From IMG/VR virus record IMGVR_UViG_3300042691_009013, positions 1-36,721 of that record: a stretch of 36,721 nucleotides of DNA, one strand, 5' to 3'. A program made the position numbers and the translations under genes. Positions 1 through 5,276 of the stretch are shown piece by piece (position 1 is the stretch's first letter; each line of letters starts with the position of its first letter). This DNA is from a virus. The notes beneath the pieces were generated by a model. That model searched no databases. It worked only from the letters and a program-made list of their open reading frames with translations, and was not told where the DNA came from.

Positions 1-69
1 AAATAGAGGCGTGGGGTAACGGTAAAAATAGCGCGGGTATAGACGATATTAAAGGCGGTACGTGGGCGG
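1..69. repeat. Terminal direct repeat, left copy (assembly circle overlap)
   Basis: Bases 1-69 are identical to bases 36653-36721. Joining the ends at this overlap keeps the Mu F-like head gene open in one frame: 700 bases before the joint plus 212 after it make 912 bases, or 304 codons. The repeat is therefore best read as the overlap of a circular or circularly permuted assembly. The true packaged ends cannot be told from it. Confidence 0.95.
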
Positions 70-212
70 GGCGTATAGATGGCACAGACCAAAAAACAAT
101 ATTTACCAACGTAGGCGGCTGGAATTGCCGTCATGATTTAGTACCGATACCCGCGACTAAAGTACCCGAAACCGTTAAGGCTCGCGTAAGGGCGCAGGGG
201 TTTATTGATTAG
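1..212 (+). CDS. Head morphogenesis protein, Mu gpF-like, C-terminal part
   Basis: This is the 3' end of the gene that begins at 35953. Codons start at base 3 and run to the TAG at 210-212. The piece here carries the second half of the C-terminal domain, including WNCRHDLVPIP (Cys276 and His278 of the joined protein). That matches the C-R-H-x(3)-P ending typical of Mu gpF/SPP1 gp7-type minor head proteins. These proteins sit inside the capsid next to the portal and are needed for head assembly or DNA ejection. The N-terminal 256 codons are at the other end of the window, and the joined length of 303 residues is normal for the family. Confidence 0.9.
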   Translation, partial: IEAWGNGKNSAGIDDIKGGTWAGRIDGTDQKTIFTNVGGWNCRHDLVPIPATKVPETVKARVRAQGFID

Positions 213-245
213 GGTAAAAAAAAATTAAATTATTTTTTGTTTGCG

Positions 246-276
246 TTTGCTATTTCAAAAATAGTTTCTATATTTG
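246..276 (+). promoter_or_regulatory. Bacteroidota-type promoter
   Basis: TTTG at 246-249, a 19-base spacer and TATATTTG at 269-276 match the Bacteroidota -33/-7 consensus (TTTG, TAnnTTTG). Transcription should start near 281, giving a leader of about 24 bases before the ATG at 305. Confidence 0.8.
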
Positions 277-304
277 TGCTGTTAAACTTTTAAACACTTA
301 CACT

Positions 305-511
305 ATGAACGCAACTAACTTAATAACCGAAAAAAATGTAGCACAATTTAAGTGCAAAGTATTAGGACTTGTACGCCCTGCATACGGTACATTGAACCTT
401 TTAAATGAAATTGAAATAGTAATGGGTATGTTTCAATACGAAAACGAAAACGTTGAAACAATAGTTTTTAATTACTGTTTTTCATGGCATCAAGATAAAT
501 ATTCAATATAA
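305..511 (+). CDS. Small hypothetical protein (68 aa)
   Basis: A 68-residue acidic protein that I do not recognise. It has a hydrophobic central stretch (NLLNEIEIVMGMF) but no clear membrane helix. It forms a complete one-gene unit, with a consensus promoter at 246-276 and hairpins at 511-527 and 537-561. Its leader shares 15 bases (ACTTTTAAACACTTA) with the leader of the gene at 11349, which suggests that both are expressed in the same way. It lies among head genes, but its single-gene transcription unit and early-type leader suggest an independent, possibly host-directed role. That role is inference. Confidence 0.75.
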   Translation: MNATNLITEKNVAQFKCKVLGLVRPAYGTLNLLNEIEIVMGMFQYENENVETIVFNYCFSWHQDKYSI

Positions 512-561
512 GGTTTTATAAAAACCTAACCAACAGAGCCGCCCTAACAAGCGGCTTTTTT
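511..561 (+). terminator. Hairpin pair with Rho-independent terminator
   Basis: The first hairpin is AGGTTTT (511-517), loop ATA, AAAACCT (521-527). The second is AGCCGC (537-542) pairing with GCGGCT (551-556) and followed by a run of T. The T run contains the -33 TTTG (559-562) of the next promoter. Confidence 0.8.
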
Positions 562-589
562 GTTTTGCAATATCAATTTATTAACTTTG
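559..589 (+). promoter_or_regulatory. Bacteroidota-type promoter, probably giving a leaderless mRNA
   Basis: TTTG at 559-562, a 19-base spacer and TAACTTTG at 582-589. Transcription would start about 5 bases after the box, at or next to the ATG at 595. Confidence 0.6.
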
Positions 590-594
590 CCTCG

Positions 595-882
595 ATGCGT
601 TATTTAGTATTAACCGACGGGCGAATTATACAGGCTTCCGATATGGTAGCCGAAACGTTGCTACGTCGGGGCGCTCGTGAGTTAAAATTAAAACAAATAG
701 AAACCCCAAATATTTATGGCAATGAAACCCGAGGAAGCGCTGGAGCTAGTGAAATTTCTAAACCTAGACGAAGCCGAAAACCTAGAAACGGCGAAAGAGA
801 AATTTCAACAGCATTGGATGGCGCAAAAAGAACACGACGCAACGCTGGGAAAACTAAACGGCTCGATAGCTCACGTAGTTAA
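595..882 (+). CDS. Small hypothetical protein overlapping the scaffold gene (95 aa)
   Basis: The frame opens with ATG at 595, five bases after the -7 box of a promoter, and reads MRYLVLTDGRIIQASD. Up to about residue 41 it looks like an ordinary coding sequence with the codon choices of its neighbours. From 716 onward it overlaps the scaffold gene in another frame for 167 bases, and the product there becomes very basic and low in complexity (Arg, Lys, Ser). Either this is a true overlapping gene with a disordered basic tail, or a shorter product joins the scaffold frame by a +1 shift. The promoter and the N-terminal half argue that it is translated. No function is known. Confidence 0.5.
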   Translation: MRYLVLTDGRIIQASDMVAETLLRRGARELKLKQIETPNIYGNETRGSAGASEISKPRRSRKPRNGEREISTALDGAKRTRRNAGKTKRLDSSRS

Positions 883-1540
883 AAAAGCATTTGAGCCGTT
901 TGGCGTTAGCTTAACCGAAGACGATTTTAAAGACGCTAAAAGCCTCGACGTAATACGTAACGCAGCCGAACGCGCAAAGACCGAATACGAAAAACAACGC
1001 GACGAATGGGAAAAGAAAGCAACGGGTAACGGCGCTGCGGAGCTTGTGGCAGAATGGGAAAAGAAACATAAGACCCTAGAGCGTAAATATAACGAAGTCG
1101 AGCAAGCGCGTCAAGAAGCATTAACGCAATTCGAAAGCTATAAGACCCAAGCCGCCGAAGAAAAGAAAGCTATTAAAATTACTAGCGTATTCGAGCGCGA
1201 ATTAGGGGCTTTGAAGTTAGACCCTACTGTAAACGAGTACACGATTAAAGGCTTTAAAAGCGCTATTAACGAAAAGTATTTAATCGATTTAGAAGACGAT
1301 GGAAGCGCCGTAGTTAAAGACCGTAAAACGGGCGAACGCCTAAAGTCAAAAGATAAAGCGGGGGCGTTTCTAGGCGTTAACGACGTGCTAATATCTGAAG
1401 CAACGGCGGCGGGTATAATTCAAAAGAACCCGCACGCGGGCAAACCCATTACGCGCCCCGGTCAAGCTGTTATACCTCAACTCGAACCGCAAAACGAAAA
1501 GCGCCTACGCGGCGTTAACCCTCGCTTTTTATCGAAATGA
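716..1540 (+). CDS. Capsid scaffolding protein
   Basis: A 274-residue, highly charged protein of the kind that fills the prohead and guides capsid assembly. Residues about 85-155 are dominated by Glu, Lys, Gln and Ala in a heptad-like pattern (coiled coil). The N-terminal part starts MAMKPEEALELVKFLN, and the C-terminus ends in a Pro- and Arg-rich tail (LRGVNPRFLSK). Its place between the portal/Mu F-like pair and the major capsid gene is the usual one for a scaffold (GP20-like). The call comes from composition and gene order rather than an invariant motif. The stop overlaps the next start as ATGA (1537-1540), so the genes are probably translationally coupled. Confidence 0.75.
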   Translation: MAMKPEEALELVKFLNLDEAENLETAKEKFQQHWMAQKEHDATLGKLNGSIAHVVKKAFEPFGVSLTEDDFKDAKSLDVIRNAAERAKTEYEKQRDEWEKKATGNGAAELVAEWEKKHKTLERKYNEVEQARQEALTQFESYKTQAAEEKKAIKITSVFERELGALKLDPTVNEYTIKGFKSAINEKYLIDLEDDGSAVVKDRKTGERLKSKDKAGAFLGVNDVLISEATAAGIIQKNPHAGKPITRPGQAVIPQLEPQNEKRLRGVNPRFLSK

Positions 1541-1698
1541 CACTAAAGCAAGCCTACCGTATTTTAAAGCACCACGCTGAATGGCGTAACGGGGCTGTAA
1601 GCGAAAAGGTAAACCCCGACGATTTAACAAAGGCGTTAGAGGTTATTATTACCTATTTGGATAACAAAATAAATAATTCAAGCCATGCCACTATATGA
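1537..1698 (+). CDS. Small hypothetical protein (53 aa)
   Basis: A 53-residue frame that starts in the ATGA overlap with the scaffold gene and ends by overlapping the next gene (start 1685). The product begins MTLKQAYRILKHHAEWRNG and ends in an Asn/Ser-rich tail. The middle (PDDLTKALEVIITYLD) is predicted helical. Codon use matches its neighbours, and the tight overlap on both sides supports real translation. Short helical proteins of this form are common in Bacteroidota phage head clusters, but I know of no function. Confidence 0.7.
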   Translation: MTLKQAYRILKHHAEWRNGAVSEKVNPDDLTKALEVIITYLDNKINNSSHATI

Positions 1699-1957
1699 GG
1701 GTTATAACGTTACCGCCTCGGAGCGCGAGGGTAAAAAATATAAAGCCGTAGACGACGATGGTAACGAGGTTCATTTTGGCGCTTCGGGCTATCGGATTAA
1801 ACCCGGTACGGATGCAGGTAAGTCTTACTGTGCTCGTAGTGCTGGCATCGCTTCGCCGAAAGGTAGCCCGAATTGGTGGGCGCGTCAGTTATGGAGCTGC
1901 GAGGGTAGGCGCTCGGTTAGTGAAAAACCTTTTTTTGGTAAAATAGATTTACCTTAA
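1685..1957 (+). CDS. Small conserved-type head-region protein (90 aa)
   Basis: A 90-residue protein with a recognisable pattern: HFGASGYRIKPGTDAGKSYC, then ARSAGI, then SPNWWARQLWSCEG. From memory, many tailed phages encode a short protein near the head genes with an FG..G..I..GT..G..YCARS core and a later N..AR..W.C.G segment, always without an assigned function. Cys48 and Cys70 could form a metal site or disulphide, but nothing shows this. The start at 1685 overlaps the previous gene by 14 bases. It is the last gene before the 657-base gap that holds the structured RNA. Confidence 0.75.
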   Translation: MPLYEGYNVTASEREGKKYKAVDDDGNEVHFGASGYRIKPGTDAGKSYCARSAGIASPKGSPNWWARQLWSCEGRRSVSEKPFFGKIDLP

Positions 1958-1965
1958 TATATTTG
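1934..1965 (+). promoter_or_regulatory. Promoter at the end of the scaffold operon
   Basis: TTTG at 1934-1937, a 20-base spacer and TATATTTG at 1958-1965. The -33 box lies within the last codons of the preceding gene. No gene follows before the terminator at 2007-2042, so it would drive a transcript of only about 70 bases. Confidence 0.65.
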
Positions 1966-1969
1966 TAAC

Positions 1970-2042
1970 CGAGTTCATACTTTTTTAGTTTGATATAGGG
2001 ATAAGTCAAAAGCCGCTCGGTAATCGCTGGGCGGTTTTTTTA
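1970..2042 (+). ncRNA. Possible short RNA between promoter and terminator
   Basis: The stretch between the promoter at 1934-1965 and the terminator ending at 2042 is about 70 bases and holds no open frame of note. Transcription from the promoter would yield a short RNA ending in the terminator hairpin. It may be a small regulatory RNA, or only a promoter left over from a lost gene. Confidence 0.35.
2007..2042 (+). terminator. Rho-independent terminator
   Basis: CCGCTC (2013-2018) pairs with GGGCGG (2029-2034), with one G-U pair and a 10-base loop, followed by eight or more T. It closes the scaffold operon and isolates the RNA locus downstream. Confidence 0.8.
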
Positions 2043-2051
2043 TTTATTTGT

Positions 2052-2080
2052 TTTGCTTATTCAATTATTTTATATATTTG
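2052..2080 (+). promoter_or_regulatory. Promoter of the structured RNA locus
   Basis: TATATTTG at 2073-2080 is a perfect -7 box. The best -33 TTTG is at 2052-2055 (17-base spacer), with a second at 2047-2050 (22-base spacer). Transcription should start near 2085, three bases before the first helix of the RNA. Confidence 0.65.
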
Positions 2081-2085
2081 CAAAA

Positions 2086-2491
2086 GGTAGTGAGGGCTAT
2101 CTAATTAAGCTGGATATTCAATTTCGATATATCGCCCTTAAATAGACCCCTCACTATTTAGGGGCTTTTTTATTTCCCCTAACAGGCTGATGAACCGACC
2201 CGTTCAGCCGTGAGCATAGGCGGGAAACCGCAAACAAAAGCAGTCGTTAAAGAACTTATAAACCAAGTTATGCGTAGGTGCGCTGCAAACTCGAGGGGGG
2301 CAACACCGACCAAAGTGCAAGGGGCTAAATGCTCAAGTATAACGAGGGGCTTTGTTGAAAATAGTTAAAGCGAATGAAAAGAGGCGACGAGCGTTTAACA
2401 GCCTGATATATCGAAAACAGGAACACGGGCAACAAAGTTATTAAGTACCGCTAAAGCGGTTTAACTACCTTGCACGGGAAGAACCCCCTCG
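2086..2491 (+). ncRNA. Large structured RNA upstream of the capsid gene
   Basis: About 400 bases with no credible open frame but many complementary arms in nested order. The 3' domain has CGAGGGGG (2292-2299) with CCCCCTCG (2484-2491), GTGCAAGG (2315-2322) with CCTTGCAC (2468-2475), CTTTGTTG (2350-2357) with CAACAAAG (2430-2437), GTTAAA (2364-2369) with TTTAAC (2394-2399), CCTG (2402-2405) with CAGG (2418-2421), and ACCGC (2447-2451) with GCGGT (2456-2460). The middle has GGCT/GAAC (2185-2188, 2192-2195) with GTTCAGCC (2202-2209), GCATA (2214-2218) with TATGC (2269-2273), and the GNRA hairpin GCGG-GAAA-CCGC (2220-2231). The 5' domain is TAGTGAGGG (2088-2096) with CCCTCACTA (2148-2156). A promoter lies just upstream, and the capsid promoter begins seven bases after the outermost 3' arm. 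It matches no RNA class I recognise. Confidence 0.8.
2088..2180 (+). promoter_or_regulatory. Possible terminator/antiterminator switch in the RNA 5' domain
   Basis: Three mutually exclusive pairings use the same bases. TAGTGAGGG (2088-2096) can pair with CCCTCACTA (2148-2156), and the stem continues inward through CTAT/ATAG and TTAAG/CTTAA. Alternatively CCCCT (2147-2151) can pair with AGGGG (2160-2164), making a terminator hairpin before the T run at 2166-2171. If the first stem forms, AGGGG is free to pair with CCCCT (2176-2180) and place the T run in a loop. This is the layout of an attenuator, although the ligand or trigger is unknown. Confidence 0.5.
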
Positions 2492-2497
2492 CTATGC

Positions 2498-2528
2498 TTT
2501 GAAATTAAAAAACACTTTTGTAAATTTG
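2498..2528 (+). promoter_or_regulatory. Major capsid promoter
   Basis: TTTG at 2498-2501, a 19-base spacer and TAAATTTG at 2521-2528. The mRNA would begin near 2533 with an 80-base leader containing a hairpin, AGGCG with CGCCT (about 2554-2574), followed by the AT-rich AAACATTAAAACCTTTAAA segment just before the ATG. Confidence 0.8.
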
Positions 2529-2614
2529 TAACGCTCAAAGACAAATTTTTTTTAGGCGTGAACGTTTGCCGCCTGTTTTAAGTGCAAACGCAAACATTAA
2601 AACCTTTAAAAAAA

Positions 2615-3661
2615 ATGTCAATTTCTCGCATTTTATCAGAATGCCCGAACGTGCAAATGTCGCTATCGGAGCTTTTCATCGAGGTAGGTCAGCGCGAACA
2701 GCTACCTTTTCTCGAATTTCTTAATTCACCTGAAAACGTAAAATTAATTAAACAGGAAGTAGCGCCCGGTCGCGGTAAGCTAAAGACCGTTGAAGCTCGT
2801 TGGATACAGCGCCTACCCGAAACTGAAGTAGTAGAGGGCGGTGATATTCTAACGTGTACCGCGTCGAATACTTACGGCGATAGCACTACAACCTACACAT
2901 TAGAAACTACCGACACCTACCAAGCCGAGCAATTAATTGTTGCTTCGGATATTGCGCGTCATTGCCAAGAAAACAGCCGTTACGTACTAGAAAGCGTAAT
3001 GCGTTTAATGGACGTGTTAGACCGCAAGGTAGCAAGCGCCGCAGCTACGCAAGCCGCTACCGCTATCGGTGCATGGGGTACAGAGGTAAGCGGTTACTAC
3101 ACCGTTTCGGGCGATTGCTTACAGATTGCAACGCGTCAAACAGGCGGTCAAGCGCTTAACGAGTTTGCTTTAGCAGATATTTTACAAGCTACCCGCATGG
3201 CTAATTACCCAGCCGCGCCCGTTGCTTTCGGCGGTGCTGAAATGCAGCGTTACGCAAACGCCGTTCAGGCTGGATGCTGCACGCAATACGGTATCGATTT
3301 GTTATCTATTTCGCAGCAAAACGGTTTTGGGTTTGCTTACGACGCTCGTTTGGCTTCGGCGTTAGGCTCACAGCTTAAAAACCTAGTAACGACCGCAGGC
3401 GCTATGCAATGGCTATCGTTTAACATGGCAGAATGGAACGCAGGCGTTACGCCCGTAGCTGGCAGCAATTACACTAAAACTATTGCTTTCACCCCAGCGG
3501 GCTTACCCGTAGACCTAACCATGAAAGACGATTGCGGTTCGCTTTCAATCGTAATTACTCACACGGGCAAATTAGTTACATTGCCTACCGATATTTACGA
3601 AGCAAGCGACAAATACGCAGGCGTTAATTACGTTAATTGCGTTAGTATCGTAAACCCGTAA
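2615..3661 (+). CDS. Major capsid protein
   Basis: A 348-residue protein that would form the capsid shell. It is called from gene order (portal, Mu F-like, scaffold, then this gene), suitable length, and its transcription as a single gene with a strong promoter (2498-2528) and a terminator (3679-3714), as expected for the most abundant virion protein. The N-terminus (MSISRILSECPNVQMSLSEL) precedes a region with an acidic, loop-like segment and a middle part rich in Ala, Thr and Gln. No Ig-like or decoration domain is evident. I chose ATG at 2615, directly after the A-rich leader. A GTG at 2582 in the same frame would add 11 residues but lies inside the leader element. Confidence 0.8.
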   Translation: MSISRILSECPNVQMSLSELFIEVGQREQLPFLEFLNSPENVKLIKQEVAPGRGKLKTVEARWIQRLPETEVVEGGDILTCTASNTYGDSTTTYTLETTDTYQAEQLIVASDIARHCQENSRYVLESVMRLMDVLDRKVASAAATQAATAIGAWGTEVSGYYTVSGDCLQIATRQTGGQALNEFALADILQATRMANYPAAPVAFGGAEMQRYANAVQAGCCTQYGIDLLSISQQNGFGFAYDARLASALGSQLKNLVTTAGAMQWLSFNMAEWNAGVTPVAGSNYTKTIAFTPAGLPVDLTMKDDCGSLSIVITHTGKLVTLPTDIYEASDKYAGVNYVNCVSIVNP

Positions 3662-3678
3662 GCGTTTGATTTAATGAC

Positions 3679-3714
3679 AAAAAAGAGGGGGCGTAATAGC
3701 TCCCTTTTTTATTT
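3679..3714 (+). terminator. Rho-independent terminator after the capsid gene
   Basis: AAAAGAGGGGGC pairs with GCTCCCTTTTTT around the loop GTAATA (3693-3698): twelve consecutive pairs including two G-U pairs, then a T-rich tail. The tail overlaps the -7 box of the next promoter. Confidence 0.85.
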
Positions 3715-3721
3715 ATATTTG
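3714..3721 (+). promoter_or_regulatory. -7 box of a probably leaderless promoter
   Basis: TATATTTG at 3714-3721 is followed after five bases by the ATG at 3727. No good -33 TTTG lies at the usual distance; the region is taken up by the terminator stem. Confidence 0.55.
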
Positions 3722-3726
3722 TACCT

Positions 3727-4773
3727 ATGTGTTACGAAAACTTATTAGGCTTACGCGATTGTAACGTACCCGAACCTACGACGGGGCTATACATCGACGA
3801 ACTCGGTATTAATAACACCTTTTTAGGGCAATTAATTACCGACCAATATAACAACGGCGTAGAATTATTTGAGGATAAACGCGCGTTCGCTTGGAAAAAA
3901 TTAAGCTCCGATATGCTTACGCGGTTAAGTCCGCTTATGAAGTCCGATACGATTATAGAAAGCAAGCGAATAGGTCAAGTAGTAACAGACTATAACAATA
4001 TCGAAACGGCGTTAGGCGCGGGTAACTACGGCGGTATAAGGGTTAAAATAGACCCTAACACGTTAAGCTATTTAACGCTATTTATAAGCGATATAACGCT
4101 CGCTATTGATAGCAGCAATACCAACGTACCGATTTTAGTTTTTGATATGACTACGCTTCAGCTAATAGATACCATTACTTACACGGCTGGGGGCGTTGAA
4201 TACTATTTCGGTAAAGAGTATTTCGCGAAGCGCCGTAAATTGGATTTGGCTTTTGTTTATGAAAGCACAATGAATACGGTTAAATTCATAACAAAGAAAG
4301 GCGCGTGTTATGATTGTGGCGGTAAAATACGCGAGGCGCATATTTGCCCGTTTGTAAACGCGATAGGCATAAACCTAACGACCGACGGCGTAAGCGTGTT
4401 AAGTAGCTCAACAAGTAAATATACTACGGGCATGAGCTTAAATTATAGCGTAAACTGCGACCGTCAGGGGTGGCTATGCTCGGTAGGTAATCAAATGAGT
4501 TTAGCCATTGCATACGCTACGGCGGTTGAGATTTATAACTACGCCCTAACGGTTAGCCCGAACCAACGAGTAAATACAGCCGTATTCGTAAATAAGGGTA
4601 ATAAACCTTTTGCTACGGCTGCGGCTTTTGAAGGTATAGTAGCGGCTCGCGATATTGCAGCCGAACAATATAACGCCGAACTAACCGCGCTTTTACAGGG
4701 TATAAGATTACCCGACGATAACCATTGTTTCGACTGCCGTAAAAACATTAAATACGTAACCGCGTTACCGTGA
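3727..4773 (+). CDS. Virion structural protein, neck region (348 aa, unknown family)
   Basis: A 348-residue protein directly after the major capsid gene. It begins MCYENLLGLRDCNVPEPTTG, and GLYIDELGIN follows. Several Cys residues cluster in the middle (ACYDCGG, then HICPF) and at the end (HCFDCRKN), which suggests metal sites or disulphides in a virion protein. From memory, similar proteins with an early GLYI(N/D)(D/E)L motif occur beside head genes of Bacteroidota phages without a known function. A role in head decoration or head-tail joining is inferred from position only. The start lies five bases after a -7 box, so translation probably begins on a leaderless mRNA. The stop overlaps the GTG start of the next gene. 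Confidence 0.65.
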   Translation: MCYENLLGLRDCNVPEPTTGLYIDELGINNTFLGQLITDQYNNGVELFEDKRAFAWKKLSSDMLTRLSPLMKSDTIIESKRIGQVVTDYNNIETALGAGNYGGIRVKIDPNTLSYLTLFISDITLAIDSSNTNVPILVFDMTTLQLIDTITYTAGGVEYYFGKEYFAKRRKLDLAFVYESTMNTVKFITKKGACYDCGGKIREAHICPFVNAIGINLTTDGVSVLSSSTSKYTTGMSLNYSVNCDRQGWLCSVGNQMSLAIAYATAVEIYNYALTVSPNQRVNTAVFVNKGNKPFATAAAFEGIVAARDIAAEQYNAELTALLQGIRLPDDNHCFDCRKNIKYVTALP

Positions 4774-5276
4774 CACCTGACGAATTTAAACAACGTAGCG
4801 AGGCTCTTATTTCAGAATGGCAGAGCGATTTTGTACCGCTTTATTTGGCGGTAACCGAGCTACGGCGTTTAATGTATAAAAGGATATTCGAAAAAAGCGG
4901 CGGTAACCTAAACACGGCGGGGCAACAAATACCCTTACCCGCTCGAAAAGGCGGCGATTATCAAACGCCTTACTCGCCGGGATATATGAAAATAAAAGAG
5001 CGCCGTTCTATACCGCTCGAGCTAACGGGTTTTTTACGGCGTAACTTTTTAAACGAACCATTGCAGGGCAAAGGGTTAGAATGTGCAATAGTGTTAGACG
5101 ATAAAGAGGCGGCTAAAGCGCGGGGCTTACAGTTTGGTAATTCAATTAACCCGCGCTATAAAACATTTGGCGGTTACGGGTTTATTTTCGTGCCGACCGA
5201 AGAAGAAGAAAAGGAATTTTTAGAGCAGCACACGCAGCTTATAATTAACGGAATTAACGAATATTTGGGACAATGA
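4770..5276 (+). CDS. Putative head-tail joining protein (HK97 gp10-like)
   Basis: A 168-residue protein starting with GTG at 4770, inside the stop of the previous gene (GTGA overlap). The N-terminal half is helical. A basic, Pro-rich stretch follows (LPARKGGDYQ and IKERRSIPLELTG), and then an ARGLQFGN segment that recalls the A..l.fGT/N motif of HK97 gp10-type tail-completion proteins. Proteins of this family sit at the head-tail interface. The next gene starts with what looks like a tail-terminator domain, the usual partner in this order. The assignment combines position with a weak motif and is not certain. Confidence 0.5.
   Translation: MTPDEFKQRSEALISEWQSDFVPLYLAVTELRRLMYKRIFEKSGGNLNTAGQQIPLPARKGGDYQTPYSPGYMKIKERRSIPLELTGFLRRNFLNEPLQGKGLECAIVLDDKEAAKARGLQFGNSINPRYKTFGGYGFIFVPTEEEEKEFLEQHTQLIINGINEYLGQ

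Noticed and set aside
2187-2228. CUGAUGA followed by GAAA, resembling a hammerhead ribozyme core
   Set aside because: The GAAA is the loop of a perfect GCGG/CCGC hairpin, stem II would be closed by an A-G mismatch, and no stem I partner or cleavage site could be placed.
2181-2491. Group I intron, tmRNA or RNase P RNA as the identity of the structured region
   Set aside because: No interrupted gene lies on either side. I saw no tmRNA ends or tag frame, and none of the conserved RNase P segments. A covariance-model search would settle it.
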